Shown here one piece after another: positions 16,689 to 24,068 of a stretch of DNA of 27,844 nt (the stretch's first letter is position 1; the number at the start of each line of letters is the position of its first letter). Source of the stretch: UBA1732 sp045114235 (GTDB taxonomy: Bacteria; Verrucomicrobiota; Lentisphaeria; Victivallales; UBA1829). The notes beneath the pieces are model-generated. The model did not search any database, was not told the origin of the DNA, and worked only from the letters and a program-made list of their open reading frames with translations. The stretch spans positions 1-27,844 of the forward strand of contig JBGUKB010000135.1 in the NCBI GenBank assembly GCA_045114235.1, written 5' to 3'. Position numbers and translations under genes: made by a program.

Positions 16689-18387
16689 GCTCAAAAACAT
16701 GTACGATGATATCCCCGCGAACATTGGAAAAGCTATCCCGCGCCTACCGAAAACGAGTCCGCTGATGCCGAGCCCTTTGATCCCGGCCATCCTGAATGCC
16801 GATCCAATGCTTGCCACCGATGTTAAGAATCTGGCAGATGCCGACGAAGAAAGGCGGATTGAAAGACTCCGCGAAAATGGAGCTCAGGGTGGGCGTCCTC
16901 GTATCGTGCGAAAGGACCTGGCAAGAGCTTGTTATGACGATATTTTTGCTGACCACGGGCAGTGCATCATGCCGCATTACAACGGCAGATGGTATATGTA
17001 TCATGACGGTTGCTACGTTTACATGGACGATGAGAATATTAAAAAAAAGGTTCGTGGCTGGCTGTATCGCGACGAAGAGGCAGATGTTAGCAGATCGCTT
17101 GTTGGCGATGTCATTGAAAGCCTGACAAGCGATGCTCTTTGCGGTCTGACAACTGACCGATACTCGATGCCTTGTTTCCTCTCCACGGGCGAATCAGCTG
17201 GGGACTTTATCGTGATGCAAAATGGAATCATCAACTTCGAGGAGATCATGATTGCGTTGCAAAACGGCTCTACGATTCCATCTCCGTGTCCCCATACTCC
17301 AGACCTCTTTACAATCCTCAGTCTACCCTACAAATTCGAACCGACGGCGACATGTCCAAAGTTCGAGGCGTACTTGGAAGGCGTCCAGCCCAATTCCGAA
17401 AACCGCGAGATACTACAGATGCTCGCCGGGTTGCTCCTGACGCCCGACATGTCTTTCAACGTCGCTTTTTTCATCTACGGACAAGGCGGTACAGGCAAAA
17501 CGGTATTCATGGATACGCTCCGAAATCTGTTAGGTTCAAATATGTGCTGTTGCGTTCCACTGGCTTGTTTCGCGGAACGTCACTGCACAACCCCCCTGAC
17601 AGAGAAACGGGCGAACATTGTCGACGAGGCTCCGATCTTCCCTGAAAACGGTTGTTTTTCTGACTTTGAAAGTGTTTTTAAGTCGGTAACGAGTGGAAAC
17701 CCTATTAAAATAGAGCCTAAATATGAAAACCCGCGGGAAGCGAGAGCTACGGCTCGATGTGTTTTCGCATCAAATACCCTGCCGACATTGACCGATAAAA
17801 GTAATGGCATTTGGGATCGTATCAGGATTATCCCGTTCAATCAGGTCTTCCGTAATACAGACAAGCAGAATCCGAACCTGACGGAGGAATTGAAAGAAGA
17901 ACTGCCCGGCATCTTTAACTGGGCGCTCCGCGGGTATCTCAAACTTCGAAAAATCGCGGCTTCATCTTCTATCAAAACCTTTCCGCAATGTGAGGAAGGA
18001 CGCGTGGCGCTTGAACAACTTCGAGAGGACAGCGATCATGAGCGGGCTTTCCTCCGCGAGGCAACAGAAGCCAGTTCAGATCCGGAAAAGTATCTGGAAA
18101 CACACGACATGTATCTCCGTTACAAAACCTGGGCGCTTGAATGCGGCTATCGCCCGGTGGCAGAATGTAACTTCCTTAAAGCCGTAAAACGTGTGTATCC
18201 GACCGCGATTATTGACCGCAAAAGAGTCGGAACCAGCAGGCCCACTGTTGCTTACGGAATCGATTGGTTCACCGATCGCTCCGAATCCACGCTGGTGATT
18301 ATTCCAACTGTTCCAGTTCCACTTGTTCATCATGAGCAGGATGGCGCGTCTCATGAATGGGATAGTCAACCCGACCTTGGATTTTAA
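16681..18387 (+). CDS. D5/P4-type superfamily 3 helicase
   Basis: A 568-residue replicative helicase of the phage/plasmid D5_N-SF3 family. Walker A GQGGTGKT (267-274), Walker B NIVDEAP (312-318), motif C FASNTLP (362-368) and the arginine-finger region WDRIRIIPF (378-386) are all present. The D5_N-like region precedes them (about 225-260, CPKFEAYLEGVQPNSENREILQMLAGLLL). A C-terminal winged-helix-like part (about 470-545) may bind the origin. The start at 16681 is chosen over an in-frame ATG at 16669 because GGAGG (16671-16675) sits 5 nt before it. It overlaps the primase stop by 8 nt. Primase plus SF3 helicase is a standard self-replication module of satellites, plasmids and integrative elements. 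Confidence 0.92.
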   Translation: MSKLKNMYDDIPANIGKAIPRLPKTSPLMPSPLIPAILNADPMLATDVKNLADADEERRIERLRENGAQGGRPRIVRKDLARACYDDIFADHGQCIMPHYNGRWYMYHDGCYVYMDDENIKKKVRGWLYRDEEADVSRSLVGDVIESLTSDALCGLTTDRYSMPCFLSTGESAGDFIVMQNGIINFEEIMIALQNGSTIPSPCPHTPDLFTILSLPYKFEPTATCPKFEAYLEGVQPNSENREILQMLAGLLLTPDMSFNVAFFIYGQGGTGKTVFMDTLRNLLGSNMCCCVPLACFAERHCTTPLTEKRANIVDEAPIFPENGCFSDFESVFKSVTSGNPIKIEPKYENPREARATARCVFASNTLPTLTDKSNGIWDRIRIIPFNQVFRNTDKQNPNLTEELKEELPGIFNWALRGYLKLRKIAASSSIKTFPQCEEGRVALEQLREDSDHERAFLREATEASSDPEKYLETHDMYLRYKTWALECGYRPVAECNFLKAVKRVYPTAIIDRKRVGTSRPTVAYGIDWFTDRSESTLVIIPTVPVPLVHHEQDGASHEWDSQPDLGF

Positions 18388-18417
18388 GACAACTGGATCA
18401 GGCTGAACGCGCTCTTG

Positions 18418-18462
18418 GCGGAACCGAACAGGTGAAAAACCTGCGGTTCCGCTCATTTTTTT
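18418..18462 (+). terminator. Strong Rho-independent terminator after the helicase
   Basis: GCGGAACCG (18418-18426) pairs perfectly with CGGTTCCGC (18444-18452), and CAGGT/ACCTG extends the stem around the loop GAAAA. A T-tract follows at 18456-18462. It closes the HTH-primase-helicase unit. The gap from 18463 to 18598 holds an imperfect GGAC/GTCC hairpin near 18550-18570 and no clear promoter. Confidence 0.9.
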
Positions 18463-18598
18463 CTAAAAAAAGCCCGAAAAACGTGTCAAAACAGAATCTA
18501 TAAGCTCATTTTTGCTTAATATCCTCCTGTTTTCGAGGCAGAATCAGGTGGACCGGGAATAATCCTGTCCATAACCCTCAACCTCACGGAGAAAACAC

Positions 18599-19321
18599 AT
18601 GAAACACCCTCATTTCCCGTTCGGCGGGGCATTTGTCATCGCCGGACTACTTGCCGCCCTTACTTTGGGCATCCTCGGTTCCTGTTCCCTACGAGCCGTG
18701 CCCGTTCTGGTCGCCGACATCGACGAGCTGGACGCAAAAGCGCAGCCGTACTTCGACGAAGCCAGACGAAACATCCCCGTCGTCGTGGAAAAGCTGACCG
18801 AGATCGGCGCGACGTGCAGGCTCTGCGGGCTTATGGTCCGTGACAAGCTCACCGGAGCTCATGAAACGCAGGAATATCTGGCCTTGATCTTGGAGGAGCC
18901 GATCATCACCCCGTGCCGCAAGGGCGCGGCGGTCTACGGCTGCGACTTCAACAGCGCCGGACTCCTGGACAATCTGAAGGCCGTCAATGCCGACTATGCC
19001 GAGATCGAAGCATATGCCCTCAGCGGCCTCGCCCTCGAAGCCATCTTTCTCAAACAGACGATTGCGGCGTTGACTTCGACCTTGGGCGGCATCGTTGCCC
19101 GACTCTCGACAACATTCGGTAGCGGTGCTGCATGCGCCGCTGCCGATGGCCCTTTTCCATTCGGAGACGCCGTTGCTGTTGTGCTCGCAGCAGGAGGGAC
19201 GGCTTGGAGCAGCTACGACCTTTATGATGTCCGCAAACGCCTGACTGACGAGCTGACCGCCACGCTTCAAGCGGTTATCCGCGACTTGCAAGAGGCTTGC
19301 CGGATGGAGGTGCTGAAATGA
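18599..19321 (+). CDS. Hypothetical lipoprotein of the mobile element
   Basis: A 240-residue protein that I do not recognise. The N-terminus has a hydrophobic segment (AFVIAGLLAALTLGIL) ending in LGSC (C29), a lipobox. Export and lipidation are therefore likely, although an N-terminal membrane anchor is possible. The middle is helical with a CRLCG pair near 73-77. Near the C-terminus lies a moderately hydrophobic Ala/Gly-rich helix (DAVAVVLAAGGTAW), followed by an amphipathic helix (VRKRLTDELTATLQAVIRDLQEACR). CGGAG precedes the ATG. Its stop overlaps the next start (ATGA), so the two form a pair. An envelope protein inside a replication module is unexpected; entry exclusion, adhesion or a phage-type lysis role are guesses only. 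Confidence 0.7.
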   Translation: MKHPHFPFGGAFVIAGLLAALTLGILGSCSLRAVPVLVADIDELDAKAQPYFDEARRNIPVVVEKLTEIGATCRLCGLMVRDKLTGAHETQEYLALILEEPIITPCRKGAAVYGCDFNSAGLLDNLKAVNADYAEIEAYALSGLALEAIFLKQTIAALTSTLGGIVARLSTTFGSGAACAAADGPFPFGDAVAVVLAAGGTAWSSYDLYDVRKRLTDELTATLQAVIRDLQEACRMEVLK

Positions 19322-19668
19322 AATCGTTTTTCGTTCTCTTTCTGGCCGTTCTGAGCGTCGTCACATACGCGGCTACTCCAAACACCTGCCGTTCGCACCG
19401 TCGAGCCTCTGCACCTCGCAAAACGGAGATCGTCATACCGTGGAAAACCGTGGCAGCTGGAGGCGCAGCAGCCGGAACAGTCATCGCCTCGTACAAAATC
19501 AGCGACGGCGTGGAGGAAGGTATCAAGACCGCGGCGAAGGAGAAGCCCGAAGTGTTTGCGGATTCTCTTTCCGTCTTGACCTGGCCGATACGCTGGGCGG
19601 CGCTGGTCCTGTTCCTCCTCGTCTATTACTGGATTTTGCGAGCCCTGATTCGTAGATCATCAACCTAA
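19318..19668 (+). CDS. Small hypothetical membrane protein coupled to the lipoprotein
   Basis: A 116-residue protein. The ATG at 19318 overlaps the upstream stop and has GGAGGTG a few bases before it, which decides the start over the in-frame ATG at 19297. A signal peptide (MKSFFVLFLAVLSVVTYAA) is followed by a basic patch (CRSHRRASAPRK), a Gly/Ala-rich stretch (TVAAGGAAAGTVIASYK), an amphipathic segment, and a C-terminal membrane helix (WAALVLFLLVYYWILRALI) with a basic end. It is probably an inner-membrane partner of the lipoprotein. No family recognised. Confidence 0.68.
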   Translation: MKSFFVLFLAVLSVVTYAATPNTCRSHRRASAPRKTEIVIPWKTVAAGGAAAGTVIASYKISDGVEEGIKTAAKEKPEVFADSLSVLTWPIRWAALVLFLLVYYWILRALIRRSST

Positions 19669-19686
19669 ACACCGAAAGGACACAAC

Positions 19687-21138
19687 ATGCAACTCACATT
19701 GAACAAAACCGAACTGGCCGGAGCCCTTGCGGCTCTGGGGAAACTGATCTGTCGGTCATCACCGATCCCGATGTTTCGTGCCGTGCAGATCGAAGCAACC
19801 AACAACGTGCTCCTGTTCAGAACGCACAACATGACCGAGGAAATCGAATTCAGGATGGATGTCGAGGCTTCGGAAACCTTCAGGATCGCTGTGGACTTCG
19901 ACTTCTTCCGCTCGCTCGTGAAGAACTGCCGGAACAAGAACATCACGTTCGAGTTCAAGGACGGCAAACTCCTCATCGATGACGTGCCGATTGCGTCGGT
20001 TGATGGCGAGTGGCCTGTTGCCGAGACGCCGCAGGGCGATAACGTCGCCACCTCGCCTCTGCCGGAAAACTTCGTCGAGATTCTGAACCAGGCCGCGCCA
20101 CAGGCAGGCGTGGACGATCCCCGGAACATCCTGAAAGGGATTAACCTCAGCCAGGACGGAATCACGGCCACAAACGGGAAGGAACTGTTCAACTTCCCCT
20201 ACAGATTCAACCTCGATGAGCTCACGATTCCGTTTCCTCTGGCGCTCATGGCGACGAAGGTAACCGGAGAGGGCAACATCACCACCTGGAACAATGACCT
20301 CTACGTCATGTTTGTGGTCAGCATCGGCAAATGGCGCTGGACGGCAAGGGCTCTGCCTGGATCGTATCCGAACTGGAAGTGCGTCATGCCGGACAGCAAG
20401 AATCTCAAGCATTTCGTCAGCTTCACCACGGACTACGCCGAACGAATGAAGCTTTTCCTGAAGGGTCTGCCTGATTCCAGAGATCTGAACCGAAGCGGGA
20501 CTGAACTGTTCCGTAATAATATCGGCGAGCTCGCACTTCACCACGCAAGCGGTCTTTCGTTCAGCGTTCCTGCCGAGTTTGATTCGACCTGGGGCGATTT
20601 TTCCGTTGTCATCAAGAAGGACATTCTCCTACATCTTCTCGGCAAGGGACACACGCGAATTGAACTCAGCGATGCCTTCGGTCCCTTCATCGGAACCGGT
20701 GGAACCGGACGTTATGTTGCCATGTCCATGCGCATCCCCAAGACAGAACCGCAAGCTCAACAGATCGCTGTCCAGAGCAAACAGCCCGCCTCACCCGAAT
20801 CCAAAGACCAAGCAAAAGTCATTACCCCCACAATCACCAATACAAACTCAAATCAGGAGAAATCCACCATGATCGACACCAACACCATCCACACCGTGTC
20901 TGCCTCCAACGTGCAGACATTCACCCCGAACCGCAAACCCGAAGCCAAGCAAAGCCCCATCGACGAGCTTATTTCCGTCGTTGACGAATTCAAGGCAAAG
21001 CTGAAAACTCTGACAGAAGAATCCGCTATCATCGGTCGCAAGGCACGCGAAATCGCCATCGACCAGAAACAGAAAGAACGCGAATACGTCCAGACGAGAA
21101 AAACCATTGATCGCATCAGGACCGCCAGCGGCTTCTGA
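19687..21138 (+). CDS. DnaN-like sliding clamp with an extra C-terminal module
   Basis: A 483-residue protein with AAAGGA just upstream. Residues 1 to about 360 follow the bacterial DNA polymerase III beta clamp. The first domain is MQLTLNKTELAGALAALGKL. The second has NQAAPQAGVDDPRNILKGI and GITATNGKELF, matching the RPVLxGv and ATDGxRL positions. The end GRYVAMSMRIPK matches the VMPMRL end of DnaN. It should encircle DNA and tether polymerase. A Pro/Gln/Thr-rich linker (about 361-394) leads to an 89-residue module with a long coiled coil (DELISVVDEFKAKLKTL, ending in RKTIDRIRTASGF). The module begins at an internal ATG (20869) with its own ribosome binding site. Host dnaN is expected elsewhere, so this copy is element-specific. 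Confidence 0.82.
   Translation: MQLTLNKTELAGALAALGKLICRSSPIPMFRAVQIEATNNVLLFRTHNMTEEIEFRMDVEASETFRIAVDFDFFRSLVKNCRNKNITFEFKDGKLLIDDVPIASVDGEWPVAETPQGDNVATSPLPENFVEILNQAAPQAGVDDPRNILKGINLSQDGITATNGKELFNFPYRFNLDELTIPFPLALMATKVTGEGNITTWNNDLYVMFVVSIGKWRWTARALPGSYPNWKCVMPDSKNLKHFVSFTTDYAERMKLFLKGLPDSRDLNRSGTELFRNNIGELALHHASGLSFSVPAEFDSTWGDFSVVIKKDILLHLLGKGHTRIELSDAFGPFIGTGGTGRYVAMSMRIPKTEPQAQQIAVQSKQPASPESKDQAKVITPTITNTNSNQEKSTMIDTNTIHTVSASNVQTFTPNRKPEAKQSPIDELISVVDEFKAKLKTLTEESAIIGRKAREIAIDQKQKEREYVQTRKTIDRIRTASGF
20855..20871 (+). promoter_or_regulatory. Internal ribosome binding site and in-frame start in the clamp gene
   Basis: AGGAG at 20855-20859 stands 9 nt before an in-frame ATG (20869-20871) and resembles the sites of neighbouring starts (compare AAGGAAATCACCATG before 21219). 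Initiation here would give an 89-residue coiled-coil protein (20869-21138) separate from the clamp. Confidence 0.6.
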
Positions 21139-21166
21139 TCCCCCGCCTCACATCATCCTCAACATC

Positions 21167-21204
21167 GCCCTCGGTAGCTCGTCGCTGCCGGGGGCAAACT
21201 TTTT
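21167..21204 (+). terminator. Hairpin with T-run between the clamp gene and the next gene
   Basis: GCCCTCGGTAGC (21167-21178) pairs along its full length with GCTGCCGGGGGC (21184-21195), with two G-U pairs and a 5-nt loop. AAACTTTTT follows. It lies 15-50 nt before the next start, so it may act as a partial terminator, an mRNA-stabilising end or a leader element. Confidence 0.6.
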
Positions 21205-21218
21205 GAAAGGAAATCACC

Positions 21219-21668
21219 ATGTTGAAACTCAACGCCTCCTACTCGAAGAAAGTCCCGGCTGATACCGAATACAGCAGCCAGTCCTATCACGCGTCCGTAG
21301 AAGTCGAATTGCCGGACGGTCTCACGCCGGAACAGCTCAACTCCAAAATCCACGAAACGTTCGCACTCGTTCGCGACAGCGTGGAATCCGAGTTGCACGG
21401 CGAATCCACCAATGCAGGGCAGATGGCCGATGCGCCTCAGCTCCCCATTCAGCCCGCTCAGCAGCCGAACAAATCCGCCTACGGCAAAAAGCCCGCGACC
21501 GATACACCCGCGTCTCCAAAACAGATCAAGTTCCTACTTGACCTCGCCCGTCAGAACGGCTATTCGCCTGAACAAATCAAAAACAAGTACAACGTTCCCG
21601 CACTCGAAAGCCTCACGAAGATACAGTGCAGCCGAGCTATTGACGAACTGAACGGAAAGGCGGCCTGA
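21219..21668 (+). CDS. Hypothetical DNA-metabolism protein with C-terminal SPKQ-type domain
   Basis: A 149-residue protein with AAAGGAAA upstream of the ATG. The N-terminal 65 residues are beta-rich with an amphipathic helix (SYHASVEVELPDGLTPEQLNSKIHETFALVRDSVESEL). A Gln/Pro/Thr-rich linker follows. The last 50 residues (SPKQIKFLLDLARQNGYSPEQI, ending in LTKIQCSRAIDELNG) form a small helical domain. I associate that domain with phage and plasmid recombination or single-strand DNA proteins, usually as a tail of the form KQIxxLxxLA...G...LT..xASxxIDxL. It sits between clamp and nuclease genes, which supports a DNA-handling role. The function is inferred from context. Confidence 0.65.
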   Translation: MLKLNASYSKKVPADTEYSSQSYHASVEVELPDGLTPEQLNSKIHETFALVRDSVESELHGESTNAGQMADAPQLPIQPAQQPNKSAYGKKPATDTPASPKQIKFLLDLARQNGYSPEQIKNKYNVPALESLTKIQCSRAIDELNGKAA

Positions 21669-21670
21669 CC

Positions 21671-22462
21671 ATGGAACGTAAAATCGAATCCATGCGCGAT
21701 AAGCCGCACTGGTCGTACTCTGCATTCAACACGTTCCTGAACTGCCCGATGCGCTACTACTTCCGGTATATCGAACATGCCGAGGTGGAACGCACCAGTG
21801 CAAGCATTCCGTTCGGTCGTACCTTTCATGCTATCCTCAGCAAACGCGCCATGAAGGGCGCAGACTACACCATTGAGGACGCCAAGGCTGATTTCAGCGT
21901 CTACTTCAAAGGCGAAGTCGAGGTCTGTGAGAATCTGACGTACAAGCAGGATGAGGACTACTGGTTCTGGAATCAACGCGGCTGCGATATGCTGGATGTG
22001 GCCCTTGCTGAATGGCCGGATGACTACACAGTTAAAAGTGTAGCCGAAGAGTTCAGTGTAGACGTTCCCGGACTGCGCAAACCGCTCATCGGCGAGTTCG
22101 ATATCGTAGTCGTTGATGGTGGAGATGAAACAATCTCCGACTGGAAAACTGCTTCGGCGAAGTGGCCGGACGGAAAAGCTGACCGGGATCTACAGGCGAC
22201 CGTGTTCACCTACGCATACAAGCAAAAGTACGGCGTGAACCCCCTGTTCAGGTTCGACGTATTCACCAAAACAAAAACACCCGCGCATCACCAGTTCTAC
22301 ACATTCAGGAATCAGGATGATTTCGACCGCCTTGTCTTTCTTGCCGGGCAGATCGAGAAGGCCATCAACAGCGGCATCTTCCTCCCGGTCGAATCCTGTA
22401 TGAACTGCGCCGAGTGCGCTTACAGTGAACGGTGCAAAGCCGTGCATAGAAAGGCTGCGTGA
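21671..22462 (+). CDS. PD-(D/E)XK nuclease, RecB/Cas4-like, with Fe-S cysteines
   Basis: A 263-residue protein starting 2 nt after the previous stop, with GGAAAGG upstream. It has the motifs of the PDDEXK_1/Cas4/RecB group: SAFNTFLNCPMRYYFRY (17-33), FGRTFHAIL with H53, GEFDIVV with D144, ISDWKTA with D157 and K159, and DLQATVFTYAY with Q175. C25 together with the C-terminal CMNCAECAYSERC (243-255) gives the cysteines expected for a 4Fe-4S cluster, as in Cas4 and AddB. It probably acts as an exonuclease in recombination or end processing of element DNA. No cas genes are nearby, so a CRISPR adaptation role is unlikely. Confidence 0.88.
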   Translation: MERKIESMRDKPHWSYSAFNTFLNCPMRYYFRYIEHAEVERTSASIPFGRTFHAILSKRAMKGADYTIEDAKADFSVYFKGEVEVCENLTYKQDEDYWFWNQRGCDMLDVALAEWPDDYTVKSVAEEFSVDVPGLRKPLIGEFDIVVVDGGDETISDWKTASAKWPDGKADRDLQATVFTYAYKQKYGVNPLFRFDVFTKTKTPAHHQFYTFRNQDDFDRLVFLAGQIEKAINSGIFLPVESCMNCAECAYSERCKAVHRKAA

Positions 22463-22465
22463 CCT

Positions 22466-23194
22466 ATGGGACTGATAATGGCAGAAGGAAAGTTCGTGAA
22501 CAGGGATGAGGTCGCCAGAACCGATACCCCCTGTTCGACCACCACCTGGCGTCCGGTTCCGCATATCGACGTGATCGAGGCTGTAACCGAGGTCGTCAAG
22601 GCGCACAACTGGGAGATCAAAGGCGAAAAGTTCGGTTTGGCACGCGAGGGCCAGAAGCTTTTCGGCGTGATGGAGATTACCAGCTCAGCCTCTCCTGAAT
22701 GGCGTCGTTGCATTGGTCTCCGCAATTCGCACGATAAAAGCCTCGCGGTCGGTCTGACTGCCGGGATCGTCGTGTGCGTCTGCACGAATCTCGCGTTTGG
22801 AGGAACCACGGTCGTGAAGCGCAAGCACACCAGCCGGATCGATTTGTCCGAGCTCATCGACCGTGCGGTAGCCTCGCTGGAGGACGACTTCCTGACCGAG
22901 GAGACTGTCTGCGAAAACCTGAAGGACGTCTACCTGAAGGACGACGATGAAGCCCGGAGCGGTATTGTTCGAGCAGCCGAGCTCGGCGTCATCAATTCGA
23001 GCGACATCCTCCCGGCTTACCGTGAGTTCAAGTCTCCCTCGCACGAAGAGTTCGCCGAGCCGACCCGCTGGAGTTTGATGAATGCGCTGACGGAAACCAT
23101 CAAAAAGTATTCGCCTCAGCGTGTGGATCACAGCTATCTCGCTCTGAACCGGGCATTTGGCCTGGACGGTCGCAAGGCTGCGATCTTCGCCTGA
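22466..23194 (+). CDS. DUF932 phage/plasmid-like protein
   Basis: A 242-residue protein starting 3 nt after the nuclease stop. It has the features of the DUF932 family found widely on phages and plasmids: VPHIDVIEAVTEVV, LFGVMEI, RRCIGLRNSHDKSLAVGLTAGIVVCVCTNLAFGG, and the later WSLMNALTETIKK. The biochemical role of the family is not established. Its constant company is replication and recombination genes, as here. A second in-frame start at 22478 (MAEGKF) is possible. It ends the clamp-to-DUF932 unit, and no other gene follows closely. Confidence 0.85.
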   Translation: MGLIMAEGKFVNRDEVARTDTPCSTTTWRPVPHIDVIEAVTEVVKAHNWEIKGEKFGLAREGQKLFGVMEITSSASPEWRRCIGLRNSHDKSLAVGLTAGIVVCVCTNLAFGGTTVVKRKHTSRIDLSELIDRAVASLEDDFLTEETVCENLKDVYLKDDDEARSGIVRAAELGVINSSDILPAYREFKSPSHEEFAEPTRWSLMNALTETIKKYSPQRVDHSYLALNRAFGLDGRKAAIFA

Positions 23195-23466
23195 CGGCGA
23201 GGGAGAACAATCCGGCATCGACCTGATGGACGGTTACAAACATCCATCTGGACAGGCTGGACAGGCATCATACTCCGGTATATAGGAAACCAAACAATAT
23301 AGACTTGCCGTGCTTTCTTACACATGCGCGCGCAATGGAAACCGGGATATTACAGACTACGAAGTCTCGTTTTCTTGGTTTCCCATAGGGCTATATCAGC
23401 AGCCTGTCCAGCCTGTCCACCACCGGACATGACCTTGATGCAGTCATGTTCGAGAGCACCTGCATC
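23195..23466. repeat. Gene-free segment with large inverted-repeat structure (23249-23419)
   Basis: TGGACAGGCTGGACAGGC (23249-23266) is repeated exactly, inverted, at 23402-23419. Each arm is itself a direct duplication of TGGACAGGC. Inside, GGAAACCAA (23285-23293) pairs with TTGGTTTCC (23375-23383) and AGACTT (23301-23306) with AAGTCT (23362-23367). The arms are therefore interrupted but collinear. A further hairpin, ACATGAC/GTCATGT, lies at 23427-23449, just before a terminator. Possible roles are replication origin, recombination site or structured RNA. No convincing protein is encoded. Confidence 0.75.
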
Positions 23467-23509
23467 CCGGAGGTCGAAGGAGTTTAAGCCTTCCCTCCGG
23501 CTTTTTTTT
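23467..23509 (+). terminator. Rho-independent terminator after the inverted-repeat segment
   Basis: CCGGAGG (23467-23473) pairs with CCTCCGG (23494-23500) and AAGG (23477-23480) with CCTT (23489-23492), around an 8-nt loop. CTTTTTTTTA follows. It ends either the DUF932 transcript or a separate RNA covering the inverted repeats. Confidence 0.82.
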
Positions 23510-23635
23510 ATATATAACCGAACGGAGGGAAAGGAGGCGCTGAGCCTGGTCGAGCAGGATGAAACCGTGATCAAAGCCATGTCCGGGAGGTGCGACGATC
23601 TGAACAATCAGATGAAGGGCCTTTAAGCCCAACTG

Positions 23636-23671
23636 AGGAGACAGGGATTATATAAAACGTCTCCTTTTTTT
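23636..23671 (+). terminator. Second Rho-independent terminator
   Basis: AGGAGAC (23636-23642) pairs with GTCTCCT (23659-23665) around a 16-nt loop, followed by a run of T to 23671. Just upstream GGGC-CTTTAA-GCCC (23617-23630) forms another small hairpin. The segment between the two terminators (23510-23635) has AAAGGAGG at 23530-23537 and a short open frame to 23626, but no standard start codon. Confidence 0.75.
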
Positions 23672-23810
23672 ACAGATAAAGATAAGAAAACAATTAAATT
23701 TATACCTTGAATATAAAATCTCGTAAAAGGGAACTTATATAGGTCTTTCAGCTCCGCTGCATCTTTTTTGTGTAGAAATCTTCTCTTTTTCCGAGTTCAT
23801 CGTAATTCCG

Positions 23811-24068
23811 TTGGAGGACTGGAAGTGCGTGGACTGTCTCGAAGACAACCCCAGACTCTACGACCGAAAGCTCATCCAGGCGACGCTTGCCGGTGGTAGC
23901 GTGGACATCAGCTGGGGGTATATTATGAAACGGATTCCGCCTTACACGACCGTCATCAAGTCCGGCAACTGGAAAAAGAGCAAGGCAGATGAGGCGGAGA
24001 ATATGGGCGAATTCTTTACGAAACCGAAGTGTGATCGTTGTGCGGCACGCTTGAAGATGGGGGAATGA
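23811..24068 (+). CDS. Small Cys-motif protein, start uncertain (possibly 5'-truncated)
   Basis: An open frame ending at 24068 encodes 85 residues if TTG (23811) is used. Two CxxC knuckles, CVDC near the start and CDRC near the end, suggest a zinc ribbon. Between them lies a basic segment (MKRIPPYTTVIKSGNWKKSKADEAENMGEFF). The frame is open back to 23727 without an ATG, and no good ribosome binding site precedes the TTG. It is either a non-ATG gene or the remainder of a truncated one. It overlaps the next small ORF at its stop, which favours real coding. The preceding stretch 23672-23810 is AT-rich and holds nothing I can name. Confidence 0.45.
   Translation: MEDWKCVDCLEDNPRLYDRKLIQATLAGGSVDISWGYIMKRIPPYTTVIKSGNWKKSKADEAENMGEFFTKPKCDRCAARLKMGE

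Noticed and set aside
21671..22462. Cas4 of a CRISPR system
   Set aside because: Motifs fit the wider RecB/Cas4 nuclease group, but no other cas gene or array is present, and the neighbours are replication and DUF932 genes.
23249..23419. CRISPR-like array from the repeated TGGACAGGC units
   Set aside because: Only two direct copies per arm, with no spacers of regular length and no cas genes. The symmetry is an inverted repeat.
23195..23510. Retron-type noncoding RNA
   Set aside because: The inverted repeats invite the comparison, but no reverse transcriptase gene is anywhere in the window.
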